Source: Echinarachnius parma
Taxonomy: Eukaryota; Echinodermata; Echinoidea; Clypeasteroida; Echinarachniidae
DNA: 64,000 nt
Direction of reading: 5' to 3'
Assembly (NCBI GenBank): GCA_037951105.1
Contig: JBAMJV010007503.1
Location: 62,001 to 126,000, forward strand
A program made the translations under genes and the position numbers. Of the stretch, positions 54,461 through 64,000 are shown piece after piece. A model generated the notes under the pieces. The model was not told the DNA's origin and did no database searches. It saw only the letters and a program-made list of their open reading frames with translations. Every line of letters begins with the position of its first letter. The stretch's first letter is position 1.

Positions 54461-54487
54461 CTAGCTGTACCCGCGGAAATCCGCGGG
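54461..54487 (-). mobile_element. Helitron-type 3' terminus
   Basis: On the minus strand: hairpin CCCGCGG-ATTT-CCGCGGG (54487-54470), then TACAG, then CTAG (54464-54461) followed by T. A short GC hairpin a few bases before CTAG, with T after it, is the standard Helitron 3' end. The body would extend to the right; its 5' TC end was not found. Confidence 0.6.
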
Positions 54488-54711
54488 TTTTTGTAAGAGA
54501 AAGACGATGATGACATAACGACACTTTAAAACTTTACTAAATATCCCACAGTCATCATTTAAATAGTAAGACAAAATAGACTCGGGCGATTCAATCCCAC
54601 CCCACAACCCGTCGGGCCCCGTCCAACGATACATCCGGCCAATGTATAACAAAATCATGATGGTTTAGTATCCACGCAAAGTTATTCAGTTATCCCCCAT
54701 ATTTGATATGA

Positions 54712-55400
54712 TCCATAATTTGTTCCGCTTGTATTAAAATAGATACAATACACTATATGTTCGTGTTCTTGCTAATAAAGTAGCTTCGCCGCTCCCCCCC
54801 CCCCCCCCCCGCGGCTCCAATTGCCTGTATGACAAATAACCCGTCGTGTCCCCTACACGTTTCATATCATAAACTAAGTTCTCCCGCGTATATCTTTGTT
54901 CATATTCTTGAAAGGAATAGTATATATCCGTCTATACATGTATTTGCATACTACATGAGCAGATACTTCCCCCATCCATTCTACCCCCACCCCCGATAAT
55001 TTGTTCCGCTTGTATCAAATACATGCATTTGCATACTACATGAGCAGATACTTACCCCATCCATTCTACCCCCACCCCCCATCCCCGATAATTTGTTCCG
55101 CTTGTATCAAATTAGATACAGTACACTATGCTCGTGTTCTTGCTAGCTTCACCGCTGCCCCCCCCCCCCCCCCGTGTCTCCAATTGCCTGCATGACACAT
55201 AACCCGTCGTGTCCCCTAAACAATTAATATCCAAACTAAGTTCTCCCGCGTATAAATGTTTTCATATTCTTGTGAAACCCGATGATATATTCCTTTGAAG
55301 GGAATAGTAGCCGTGTATTTGAGCAGATACCTCCCCCGTCCATTCTGCCCCCCCCCCACTCCCCACCCCCCCCCCCCCCCCACTCCCCCACCCCCCCCCC
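54712..55400. repeat. Duplicated segment with C-tracts, possibly Helitron interior
   Basis: ataatttgttccgcttgtat recurs at about 54714, 54998 and 55089; ccaattgcctgyatgacaya at about 54818 and 55180; actaagttctcccgcgtata twice. C-runs at 54795, 55159 and 55340-55405 end each unit. Confidence 0.8.
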
Positions 55401-56600
55401 CCCCCACCCCCTCGGCGTCTCTTCTGGTACTGCATGGTAGCTTCGTGGCCGACTTAATACATCTTACCACAAGCTGGCGCAATTATAGTATCGTGTACGG
55501 TAGGGCGAATGAGATACTGTAGTGCCCAGAGACGATGGTCAGCAGGTCAGTGAGCTATGCAAATAAACTACTACGGTTCGGTGGGGTAATTAGATGACTG
55601 CGCGACCTGTATACACGGCTGTACATCCATTGCCCGTTGTATAACCGCAGCTAAATTGAAGATGTCGCATTTTGTCGTCGATGCACTTACAAACACGATG
55701 CCAATCGCAAATAGCGATCATTACCATACCATCCGCGTAATATAAATATTGATATTTATCAAAACCTGGGTAGTTTCGCAACGTGTTATATCTGAAATGG
55801 TTTCTCGATATATTATTTGTTTTATCTACTCCAATTTATATTCTTACAAATACTTTTACGGCGATAAATCGTTAGGCAATGCTCGGCGTCGTAAACAGGC
55901 AATTGCCATTGCTGACTTTCCCTTTTCTTCGATCTGGAAGACGACCACGGGGTGGGAGCGACTCGGGAATGCCTTATTGTCCTCCGCAAAACGTATATCC
56001 TTCGATCGCGACGGTCGGGGAGTCGCCGAATACTCGGGGTTAGGATATCTCGAGTGGGAACCATTTTGGGGGGTTGAAGCTTACCGTATTAATATAATAG
56101 ATAATCTAACGATTTGTCAGTAAACATCCGAGATTACCCTACAGGTTAAAAGGGCATCATTCTGTATAATCAACATTTTATTTTGATAAAGTTGTGATAA
56201 CTAAGTTATCATTATGTGATACAACGCTCAGACACATCAGTATCAAACGCTATACATTTCATTTGTATATCTTTCGTATGAATATGATACAAATTACTGC
56301 TGAAAACTGCTTATCTATACAAACTTTCACCTAAAATATCAATAAAATAAGAGACAATATGGGGCCTACAATTTCGATATTGGCAGAATCTTCGGAAATT
56401 ATTTGTACGAACGCAAATTTCACGAAGTTATGCAGGATTACTTTGCTGCTCATCCATTGGTCAACCCCGAAACAAAGGGAATAATAAATGTTTCTAGAGT
56501 ATCGCTTTTCATTGGTGGAATCTCGAAGTAGGCGTGGTCTCACGAAGTACACACGCGATATGCAGCGAAAAAGCGGGGCTTGCACGTTACCGTGACTGTA
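55401..56600. other. Unassigned stretch, locally CpG-rich
   Basis: A 124-codon frame (55749-56123) is CpG-rich in its second half but shows no domain. Bases 56500-56640 (cattggtggaatctcg, taggcgtggtc, cgtaccgtaccgtaccccgg) could be a promoter for the gene at 57395. Weak evidence. Confidence 0.35.
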
Positions 56601-57394
56601 CCGTACCGTACCCCGGCGCGCTAGCTAGAAATAACACAGTGCACATTGGCTGTGCAGCAAGGTCAGGGTACTGGAAGCGTAGGTTGATCTGATTCAGTTA
56701 CAAACAAATGGAGGCAAAATAATACCTCTAAATTGTTTTCTGAATAGATCCCTTCCTCAGTGTACCGCCCTTCTGACGTGCCATTACCGTCTTGTCACTG
56801 TTAGTTGCTTGAAAGCCGCCTGATTTGTGTTTTCCCCTTCCGATAATGGACTTGATGTAGTATTCCGGTCGTGCACCCAGCCCGGTCGGTCTGAGCTACC
56901 CTCGCCAGCGACCTCCCGTGAATTGGACAGCAGTTTCTGCCGGGATATCTGTACTGGATATATTTGCCTCGTACTTTGTTGGAATTGGAACTGGAAGCGA
57001 AACGGTGAAGGGGGGTTTCTCTTGTTTACCGGAATTGTTCAAATAACCCCCAGGTTTATTTGTTGTGCCTACTACTAAAAAGTTGACGGAGCAGCTTTAT
57101 TCCCTTCGGCTTTGAACACAACAAGGAGTATATATAACGGGACTCTTCATTGTTATTGTCCCATTATTATGTTAAACCTGCTGATCAAAGCATAGTGACA
57201 TCTTTTGTTAAGGAGGAGCTACGCAACACAGATCATCCAGGTCCGTCAGAATGATCTTCGCAACCTGCTTCCTGCAACCAAGGAGATAAAATGACATAGA
57301 TTCAGGATACATATATGTTGGATTTATCAGAACAAGGGGAGTCTATTTGTGGTTGCTCTCTAGACGGACCTAGTCCTAGTGGCCTGCTAGCCAG

Positions 57395-57583
57395 ATGATG
57401 GGAACCAATGGAGATTGCTTCCTTGGAGATCTGGGGGTGGTCTGTGCAGACTGGCTACCTGGCAGGACTAGCTTCCTGTCAGGGTCTACTGTCAGGGCCA
57501 GGACTCTTCTGTTAGCCCTATTCATACTGGCAGCTTGCCCCAGCGGGAGAACTCATCAAGATACATACACATCATTATTTCAG
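57395..57583 (+). CDS. Possible first coding exon with signal peptide, unknown gene
   Basis: Starts at a double ATG with an in-frame TAG 18 bases upstream, and encodes 63 residues. Residues ~37-48 (TLLLALFILAAC) are a hydrophobic core followed by small residues, as in a signal peptide with a long N-region. The exon would end at TTTCAG before gcacgt, a rare GC donor; joined there, the frame continues into 60807-60846. A GT donor four bases further (gttgag) would put that exon out of frame. No family recognised; it may belong to a secreted or membrane protein extending beyond the window. Confidence 0.33.
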
Positions 57584-59022
57584 GCACGTTGAGTATTTCA
57601 TTTTACAGAGGCCTGCTGCAACTAGTTACCTAGTTTGTTTATATTTTGTGACTCATTATCAACTGAATTCAGTACTAATTATTTCCACATTTTAAAATGT
57701 ATTTTGTTTATAAAATTGGGAGTTGTGTACATTACATGATGACATTTTGTGAACAAAAAGGTTACACTGACCCTCTCAATAATTTGGGTAAAATGTATCT
57801 CAAAATTTTGTCACCTTTATTTATTAGACTCGTTAATTCACATCTGATTTATTATATACTAACTTGAATTAATATCATTTTCGTTATGCACAAGAGGCGC
57901 ACCATCCTGCAGTATAATCTATGAACACAATACTGAGATGTGCTGTGGGCAAGTCTCTGTAGAGAATGCTTGAAATTAGCTTTAATAGCTTTAATTAATT
58001 AATTAATGCTAAATTCCACTGGCCTGAATGGGCAAACAACATTTAACAGAAATTGTTAAGTTTTTCTTCGTTTGGGGCCACCAGATTCAGGTTTTGGGCC
58101 ACTAGAATTTTGTTGAAAATCTTGTTTTTACTTGCCCCGACTGGGTCATAAGGCAAACAAGTTAAACAAGTTAATTTCTAGAATTGCTGTGTAGAGAAAA
58201 CCATTTCTGTCACTCCTTTATACTGATTCACTATGACTATTGGGTGAGTGAATGCATGTACCCACGCAGTAAACCTCTTGACTTGCAGGGGTGAGTTGTA
58301 CCCATGATTTTGTCAAGGGGGGTGTTTTACAAGTCCAATGCACAAATTAATTTTTAATTTTAGGGGGCTACTTTTTCAATCTGATGGATATCAAAAAAAT
58401 AGTTCACATAATACCCAGATGATAATTTTAGGGGCTACCTACAGATTTCAGGGGGCTATTTTGAAAATTAGGGGGCAAAATCGCCCTCAGTCCTCAGCGG
58501 CTCAGCCCCCGTGTATTTCTAGCTTCAATCAGTGGCGTAGATCCGTTTCTAAAGAAGTGTGGGGGCAGGGGTTGTTGTTCGGTGTTTGAACACCTAGAAC
58601 AGTCACTTTTTCGCTCAAGGGGGGGGGGGGGGGGGGGGTATTTGAACACCCCAAATACCCACCTTTGGTATGCCTATGAGTGAATCTGTGGTTCAAGGGC
58701 TTCAGTATTTGAGAGTTAGCCATGACCTGCACACATGTGTAATTTTTGTTCAATTAAAATATTTGACCCATTTCTCTCGGGGCATTGTCAAAAATAAAAA
58801 GATATGAACTTGCCCTTTGACTCAGTTTAGATACTCCATTCTAGATCTGATCGCAGTTGAAAAAAAAATCTGATGAATTTGGAGAGTAGCTGTAGCACAC
58901 TTGTGACTATGCATCAATAGTGACAACGTATGTTGCAGTGATCATGCATTGTCGCTTTTAACCCATTGGTGACGGTTTCATTTTGATATAACGCACATTC
59001 TACACAATGATTAGCCCAAGTA
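57584..59022. other. Probable intron of the 57395 gene
   Basis: Contains the dispersed segment 58019-58180 (shared with 45285-45440), a GC-tract element end (CAGTGGCGTAGATCCG at 58531) with a G-run at 58620-58638, and no exon recognised. Confidence 0.4.
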
Positions 59023-59220
59023 CAGTCAAACCTGTGTTAGTGGCCAGTGGCCACCTGTCTATTAATGTAGCAGCCAACCTGCTTATAGTGGCCACCAAAG
59101 CAATCACCTGCCAAGAAAAACGGTGTTGTCGAAGCTGTCTTTAGACTTTAGAGGTCACCTGTCAACAGTGGCCACTATTCTTGTTTCCCTTAGATGGTCA
59201 CTGTACATATTGTTTGACTG
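59023..59220. mobile_element. Tc1/mariner-like MITE, CAGTCAAACCTGTC family
   Basis: Best copy: TA at 59021-59022 and 59221-59222; ends CAGTCAAACCTGTGTTAGTG and ATTGTTTGACTG. Interior gtggccac words. Confidence 0.85.
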
Positions 59221-60806
59221 TATTTTCTGGACCAACCCTGAATGGCTTAAAGAGGAAAACAGAGAAATATAACAAACTAAGTTTTATGTATACATATCAA
59301 GGTCATCTATGATAAAAATCTTCCAGTGCAATGATGTATGACTACTCCAGTTTGGCATTTCTAATAGACAGATGGAACTATTGTAAGTCAGTCCCCAGTG
59401 GTTTTACTTATTGACATCTAGCTGCTAGCAAGAGTATCCTAAATATGAAATTACCCACTGATAGGAACTAACTTTTCTACTGCATTTGATTTCAGCACTA
59501 AAAACTTCTTGTACTGAATGGCAAATTTTTCAAAAAAAGGTACTAGTTTTGCAGATATTTGCCTTTATTGCAGATGGAACTGGTCTATCTCAGAGTTGCT
59601 ATTTAACAAATAAGACCTAATTTCTTTGGTGCAACTCTTCTCAGTTATGTAAATGAAAAAAAACTTCCACTAAAATATAGGCCTATCCTTCAGGAATCAG
59701 TCCTGTAAGTTGTTTGTCTGTGAATAAAAAACATGGGGGCTCAGGGTGAATCTGTCCCAGAAATACTCAAAAGAGCCCCCATAAATTTGCATCTAGTTCC
59801 AGGCAAAACAAACTTTGACACTTGTTATTTTCATGCAGGCTGCTTATATTTATCCCTCTTGCTGTGTGTTTAAAACTAAATGTAAAATAGGATAGTAAGT
59901 ACAGAAATTGTGCTTGAGAGATTTCTAACAAAAGGCACTCTTAAAACCAATAACCACTTCCTAATTCACTGGTAGACCTGCAGGCTGTACTAGTACAACC
60001 TCCTTGCTAGTACAGTAGCGCTCATGTGAGAACTTGTTTGCTGACACTTCAGCTTATTGAAGAATTATAATAAGCTTGCTTCCAGCCTTAAAAATACTTA
60101 CATCTAAACATCATTAATGTTATTAAAAGAGCACTCCTTTAATGTGGATTTGTATTTCCGCATAACTCATGATTGCTAAATCATATTAATACAAAAGATG
60201 TGTACGTACAAGTATGTGAATATCAGTGCTTTTAATGAAATATGTTACATGCCGTCTTTAGGCAAGTATTTTGTGTATAGTTGTATATCTGGATGATATT
60301 TGGCTGCAGACTTACAATGTACATACATGTATGAAAGTAGTGTAAAGAACTACATCAGTTAAATAATTATAGGACAATAAATATGATAACTCGTATACTT
60401 TTAAACTCTTTAATTAAGGACAAGCAGTCTAATCTTCCTAGGGCAAGCATTTAAACACTCTAATGTACTAGTAAGTAGTATGTATCAATTAAGAGGAAAA
60501 GCAAGTTATATGAAGAAATTGGTGTAATGAAAGAAAACAGAACAAGGGGTCTTATTACTCGCCCCAGCGTCCAATCATGCCAATACACTGGATGCAGACT
60601 TGATACCATGTCTAAGCAAGGAGGTAAGAACTAGTACCTCCTCGGTCTAATCAGGGAAATGGGAGTTCTGGTCTAAGTAATGGACCAGGGCCCAGGGGGG
60701 AATATAGCGGTGCATGTTGCTTGTTCAGTCTGACATGTCTGTGGCTGCGAGCTGACTAACAATGAATGTAAATTGATCCTTTATTATTTGCCTGTTTGTA
60801 TTATAG
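59221..60806. other. Probable intron sequence
   Basis: No repeat family or exon recognised. Confidence 0.35.
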
Positions 60807-60846
60807 GACTTATCCAGAGGCTCTTCGCAAGACCTGCAGTTTGAGG
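60807..60846 (+). CDS. Possible 40-bp second exon of the gene at 57395
   Basis: A strong acceptor (cctgtttgtattatag) and strong donor (gtaagt at 60847) bound 40 bases encoding DLSRGSSQDLQFE plus one base. It is in phase 0 with a splice after base 57583. Splice signals are good; protein identity is unknown. Confidence 0.4.
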
Positions 60847-61141
60847 GTAAGTAAAAAAAAAAAACGTGCCCCATTTTCACCCTTTCCCAACCCCCTCCTC
60901 CTCCTCTAGACTCTACCCTTCCTTTGTAATACTGGGCTGGTGTTACCTGGGGTTATGCCGGTGTAATATGTCTGTCTCCACTAAGCCCATTTGTGCAAAT
61001 GACAAGGCAAATATTTAAATTGGGTAAATGAGGAGAATAATTAGGGAACCACTTTTGGTCTGATGAGGTCTATTTATTAGCGGAGGCATTCAAGACTTTC
61101 AAGTCTCGTAGACTAGAAAAAGGGGGACGGGGAGAAACAGG

Positions 61142-61409
61142 CAGTGGTGAAGCGTGGTAGGACTGATGGGGGGGGGGGGGGGGGGTGGCATGCAAACTAT
61201 TTGGGGATACACTTTATTTATTTATTTATTTTGTGAAATTGAGACCCTTATCAGCTTTTGTTTTCTAGTACTTACTTACTTATATGCCGTCCACACGATC
61301 ACCTGGATGTGTGCTTGCTTCTATTTCACAATGGCTTGCCACATCTGCTATTGTTTTTCTCAAGTTATTGTGGGGGCACCTCCCCCCCCCCCCCGTAGCT
61401 ACACCACTG
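61142..61409. mobile_element. hAT-like MITE with 8-bp target duplication
   Basis: GAAACAGG (61134-61141) and GAAACAGG (61410-61417) flank CAGTGGTGAAGCGTGG... ...GTAGCTACACCACTG. An 8-bp duplication and CAGTGGYGTAGC-like ends are hAT features. A G-run follows the left end and a C-run precedes the right end. Confidence 0.88.
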
Positions 61410-61417
61410 GAAACAGG

Positions 61418-62915
61418 GAGTATGTCTAGGAGAAAGGAAGACTCCTATTGAGGTGATTGGGGTTAATAAGGAATTGTCAGCAGCCCCATTTATTGGTAAT
61501 TACCTCTCTTCTTGTCAGACTGGTTCTTGACTGGTTTCCAGCAGGCCATTTGCTCGCTACCTGCCGAGAAATCAAGCAGTTTCATTGATTTGAACAATGA
61601 ATAGCGCACATTTATCAGTCGAGTAGCATATTTATCAGTCCAGTAGCTGCACATTTATCAGTCTAGAATTACAATCTATAGTTGCCCCCATCATGTTGGA
61701 TTGTAGTTGTGGTACTATTGTGATGGTCTTTCACCGATACAGAGTGTACGCGTCAGATAAGTGTTCAGATTTTCAGCTAGTATTCACTAAATCCCCCAAA
61801 ATTGCACATTTATTTTGTGATTTTACTCAACCCCTTGCATATATGGTAACCTGGTAGGCGATGTACAAAGTCTGTATCATGGGGATTTCAGAGCCTCAAA
61901 GGGAGGTTTAAAATTCAGTGATGTTTAGAATCTGAAAACCGTTTAGATGTTAGCATTGGTTGGAGACAGAATGATTGTCCTGATTATAAATTGGCAACAA
62001 ATGAAGGAAGATTTCCCTCAATGAATCATTGCATTTCTGGACCATCTAGTATGATCATGATTAATTAAATGAGTTGTTATGTTAGACCATATTGATAGAC
62101 CATGATTGATTAGACCATATTGAGACCATAGTTGGGAACAACTACATACAATAGTAAATATATTATCCACATACTATTATCCACATTATAACTACATACA
62201 TGTAGTAAACTTATGTTGTACTTTGTTAGAACTGAACCATACTGTGGTAAACATATATATCAGCCCCTAAAGTCATTAGCTTTTTTAATAGGTACTGGCT
62301 GGGTAGGAAATAAGTCAGATCACCTATTAGCCAACTACTTAGACCAATGATGATGATGTGGAAGTTTAAATTAGACTTAAACGAAAGGGAAATTGTCTTC
62401 AGGAATCCCTCTGTTTCTTATTATTTGATGCAGTCAGTTATTGTACCACCCGAGTAGTTATAAATAGAAAACTTCCAGTAGCGTATCTGGGAGTTGGTCT
62501 TGGGTGGAGGGGGGAGGGGGGGGAGGGGGGGGGGAGGGGGGGTGCATAGGTTTCCATGTATGGGATCAATGAGCCAACCATACATGTAGCAATAAGGCAA
62601 TTTTTAAAAACTGATTAGAAGGCTGTTGTTGGGAGGGAGGGAGGGAGGGGGGGGGGGGGGGGGGGGAAGAATGCCCCCTGGCCCCTCTATACACCATACT
62701 GATCAGCTCTGTATAACATAATTTTGTATTGTAAACTAAGGGGAAACTTTGTAATATTTTTTCTTCTCATCATTTGCTGAGTCAGTCATTTCATGCCAAC
62801 CCTGTGGAGAGCATACATACATGTACAGTACATCTGCTATACAGATGCTTGGCAGATGCTGGCTTCAATGCCTTCCCTGTACATGTGTGTTATATTTTGT
62901 TGCGTTGAGAACTTA
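61418..62915. other. Non-coding stretch with G-runs
   Basis: G-rich runs with scattered A at 62508-62542 and 62632-62666; nothing coding recognised. atttatcagtc(g/c)agtagc words repeat at 61612-61650. Confidence 0.45.
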
Positions 62916-63432
62916 CAGCGTGTTCACACACAAACATTTTCATCCCTTAATCATGACTAAAGAATCATGACTAACGATACGACGTATCGTTAGTTATGAT
63001 TAAATCAAACTACCTCTTACGTTCACACACACAAAGCCAAGATTCCACAACAGGTGGCTTCCAGGTGCACCGAACATCGTATATAAGTGCGCAGTTTGCT
63101 ACTGCGCAGTGTGTTGTCTTTTTTTCTGTCTGCTGTCTCCCTGTGCGCGCGAACGTTCACGTTAAGCCACGCCCAGTTAGTTACGAGTCGTATAGCTAAT
63201 CATGATTGAGCGAGCAACCGTTGTTCACACACGAAAAGAGCGTGATTCTATAGTCAGCTCTCGTACGAAACGACGATCAAACCCGTGTTTCATTAGTCAT
63301 GATTCGCTATACGTCGTTTCGTTAGTCAGCGTTCAGACACACAAATTTCATCGTATAGCTAATCAGCAGCTGATTCTATAGTCAGCTGCTGATTCTTTAG
63401 TCATGATGAAATTTTTGTGTGTGAACACGGGG
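62916..63432. mobile_element. PIF/Harbinger-like element with structured palindromes
   Basis: TTA at 62913-62915 and 63433-63435; ends CAGCGTGTTCACACACAAAC and GTGTGTGAACACGGGG. Inside, TCATGACTAA / TTAGTCATGA, cgatacgacgtatcg and GCTATACGTCGTTTCGTTAG-type words repeat in both orientations. Confidence 0.75.
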
Positions 63433-63599
63433 TTAGACTCTGTTAGAGAAGGGTGCTACCGTATTTGCCGGTGTATAAACCGCACCCCCATTAAAAAAAA
63501 AAATTTTTGTTTTAAAAAGGTTCGGTTAATACATTAGACTCTGTTAGAGAAGGGTGCTAACTGCTAAGTCACTTTTTTGTACTTGTAGAAACTAAATTG

Positions 63600-63735
63600 A
63601 GTTCTTTTTCTATTTTTCATGAATATTCTCAAAATTATAAATGTTTTCAACCAAAAACTTGGCATCGCATAGAGAAGGCACCAACCTACAAGATGGTATG
63701 TAGAACTCAATGTAGCAACAAAAAATTGACTGGAA
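63600..63735. repeat. Dispersed repeat shared with 48926-49180
   Basis: ttttcatgaatattctcaaa and acctacaagatggtatgtag align with the earlier copy. Confidence 0.5.
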
Positions 63736-63775
63736 TTTTTTAAAATACAAAATCCACAAAACTTACTTACATAGT

Positions 63776-64000
63776 TAGCTCTAGCAGTTCTCATATACCT
63801 TGTTGTTTTTTGTATAACATAATGTACAAGCATGAAAGTTGGAACAGGTCTTGGTTTTTTTTTCTAATTTCTATTTCCTTCAAAATATATTAATAATTGA
63901 AATGTTCGGATTTGACATTATCCACTGGATAAATAAAACTAAAAAGTCTGTGCAATGAGTTAGTGAATATCACTTTGCATTTTCACTCATTATTCAGTCA
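63776..64000. mobile_element. Partial TTAA-type element, AGGGA family
   Basis: agcagttctcatataccttgttg, aagcatgaaagttggaacagg and gtgaatatcactttgcattttc match the inner part of 45520-46913. The element is cut by the window end. Confidence 0.75.

Noticed and set aside
55749..56123. 124-codon plus-strand frame
   Set aside because: CpG-rich and open, but no domain, no neighbour logic, and an overlapping minus frame is similarly open.

Overview
The window is AT-rich animal DNA. It has introns with GT-AG splice sites, many foldback transposon remnants, microsatellites and an unusual number of long poly-C/poly-G tracts. The one gene that can be named with certainty is the nuclear receptor HNF4. 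The dispersed repeats (a TA-flanked CAGTCAAACCTGTC element, a 'gcctctgccaacgaagccggaggca' element, a CCAACGTTGG element) resemble families I associate with marine invertebrates. An ambulacrarian (echinoderm or hemichordate) or another marine invertebrate is the best guess, but the species cannot be fixed from sequence alone.

Region by region. 1-3.3 kb: upstream or intronic sequence of HNF4, with a 'ggtcta/gtctaa' satellite. 3.3-9.8 kb: HNF4 on the plus strand, seven exons from the DNA-binding domain to the stop codon at 9776-9778; the N-terminal exon or exons lie outside the window or are not recognisable. 9.8 to about 15 kb: 3' UTR and AT-rich flank. 15-36 kb: no gene recognised; a graveyard of non-autonomous DNA transposons, most flanked by TTAA. 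36.2-37.7 kb: an intronless reading frame for a B-box/coiled-coil/membrane protein (TRIM-like, no RING), running straight into a GC-rich ~90-bp tandem repeat. 38-55 kb: repeats again, including TTAA elements, a CCAACGTTGG element, foldbacks and a Helitron-type 3' end. 56.5-64 kb: a possible start of a second plus-strand gene (a signal-peptide-like first exon and a 40-bp second exon), followed by probable intron with hAT-like, Tc1/mariner-like and Harbinger-like elements.

The most unusual feature is inside HNF4. Four times, a short piece containing one splice site plus the adjoining part of an exon has been tandemly duplicated: two acceptor-side decayed copies before the DNA-binding exon, eight donor-side copies after the first ligand-binding-domain exon, one acceptor-side copy before the next exon and one short donor-side copy after it. 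No copy has both splice sites, and all those checked would truncate the protein if spliced in, so they are decoy splice sites or debris of local tandem duplication. The HNF4 3' UTR also begins with a perfect DR1 half-site array (AGGTCA-A-AGGTCA), the sequence type that HNF4 itself binds.

The second theme is a large set of TTAA-flanked foldback elements from at least seven terminal-sequence families, with nested copies and two places where neighbouring elements share a single TTAA. No transposase gene is visible, so all are non-autonomous. No CRISPR, operon or other prokaryote-type system is present.
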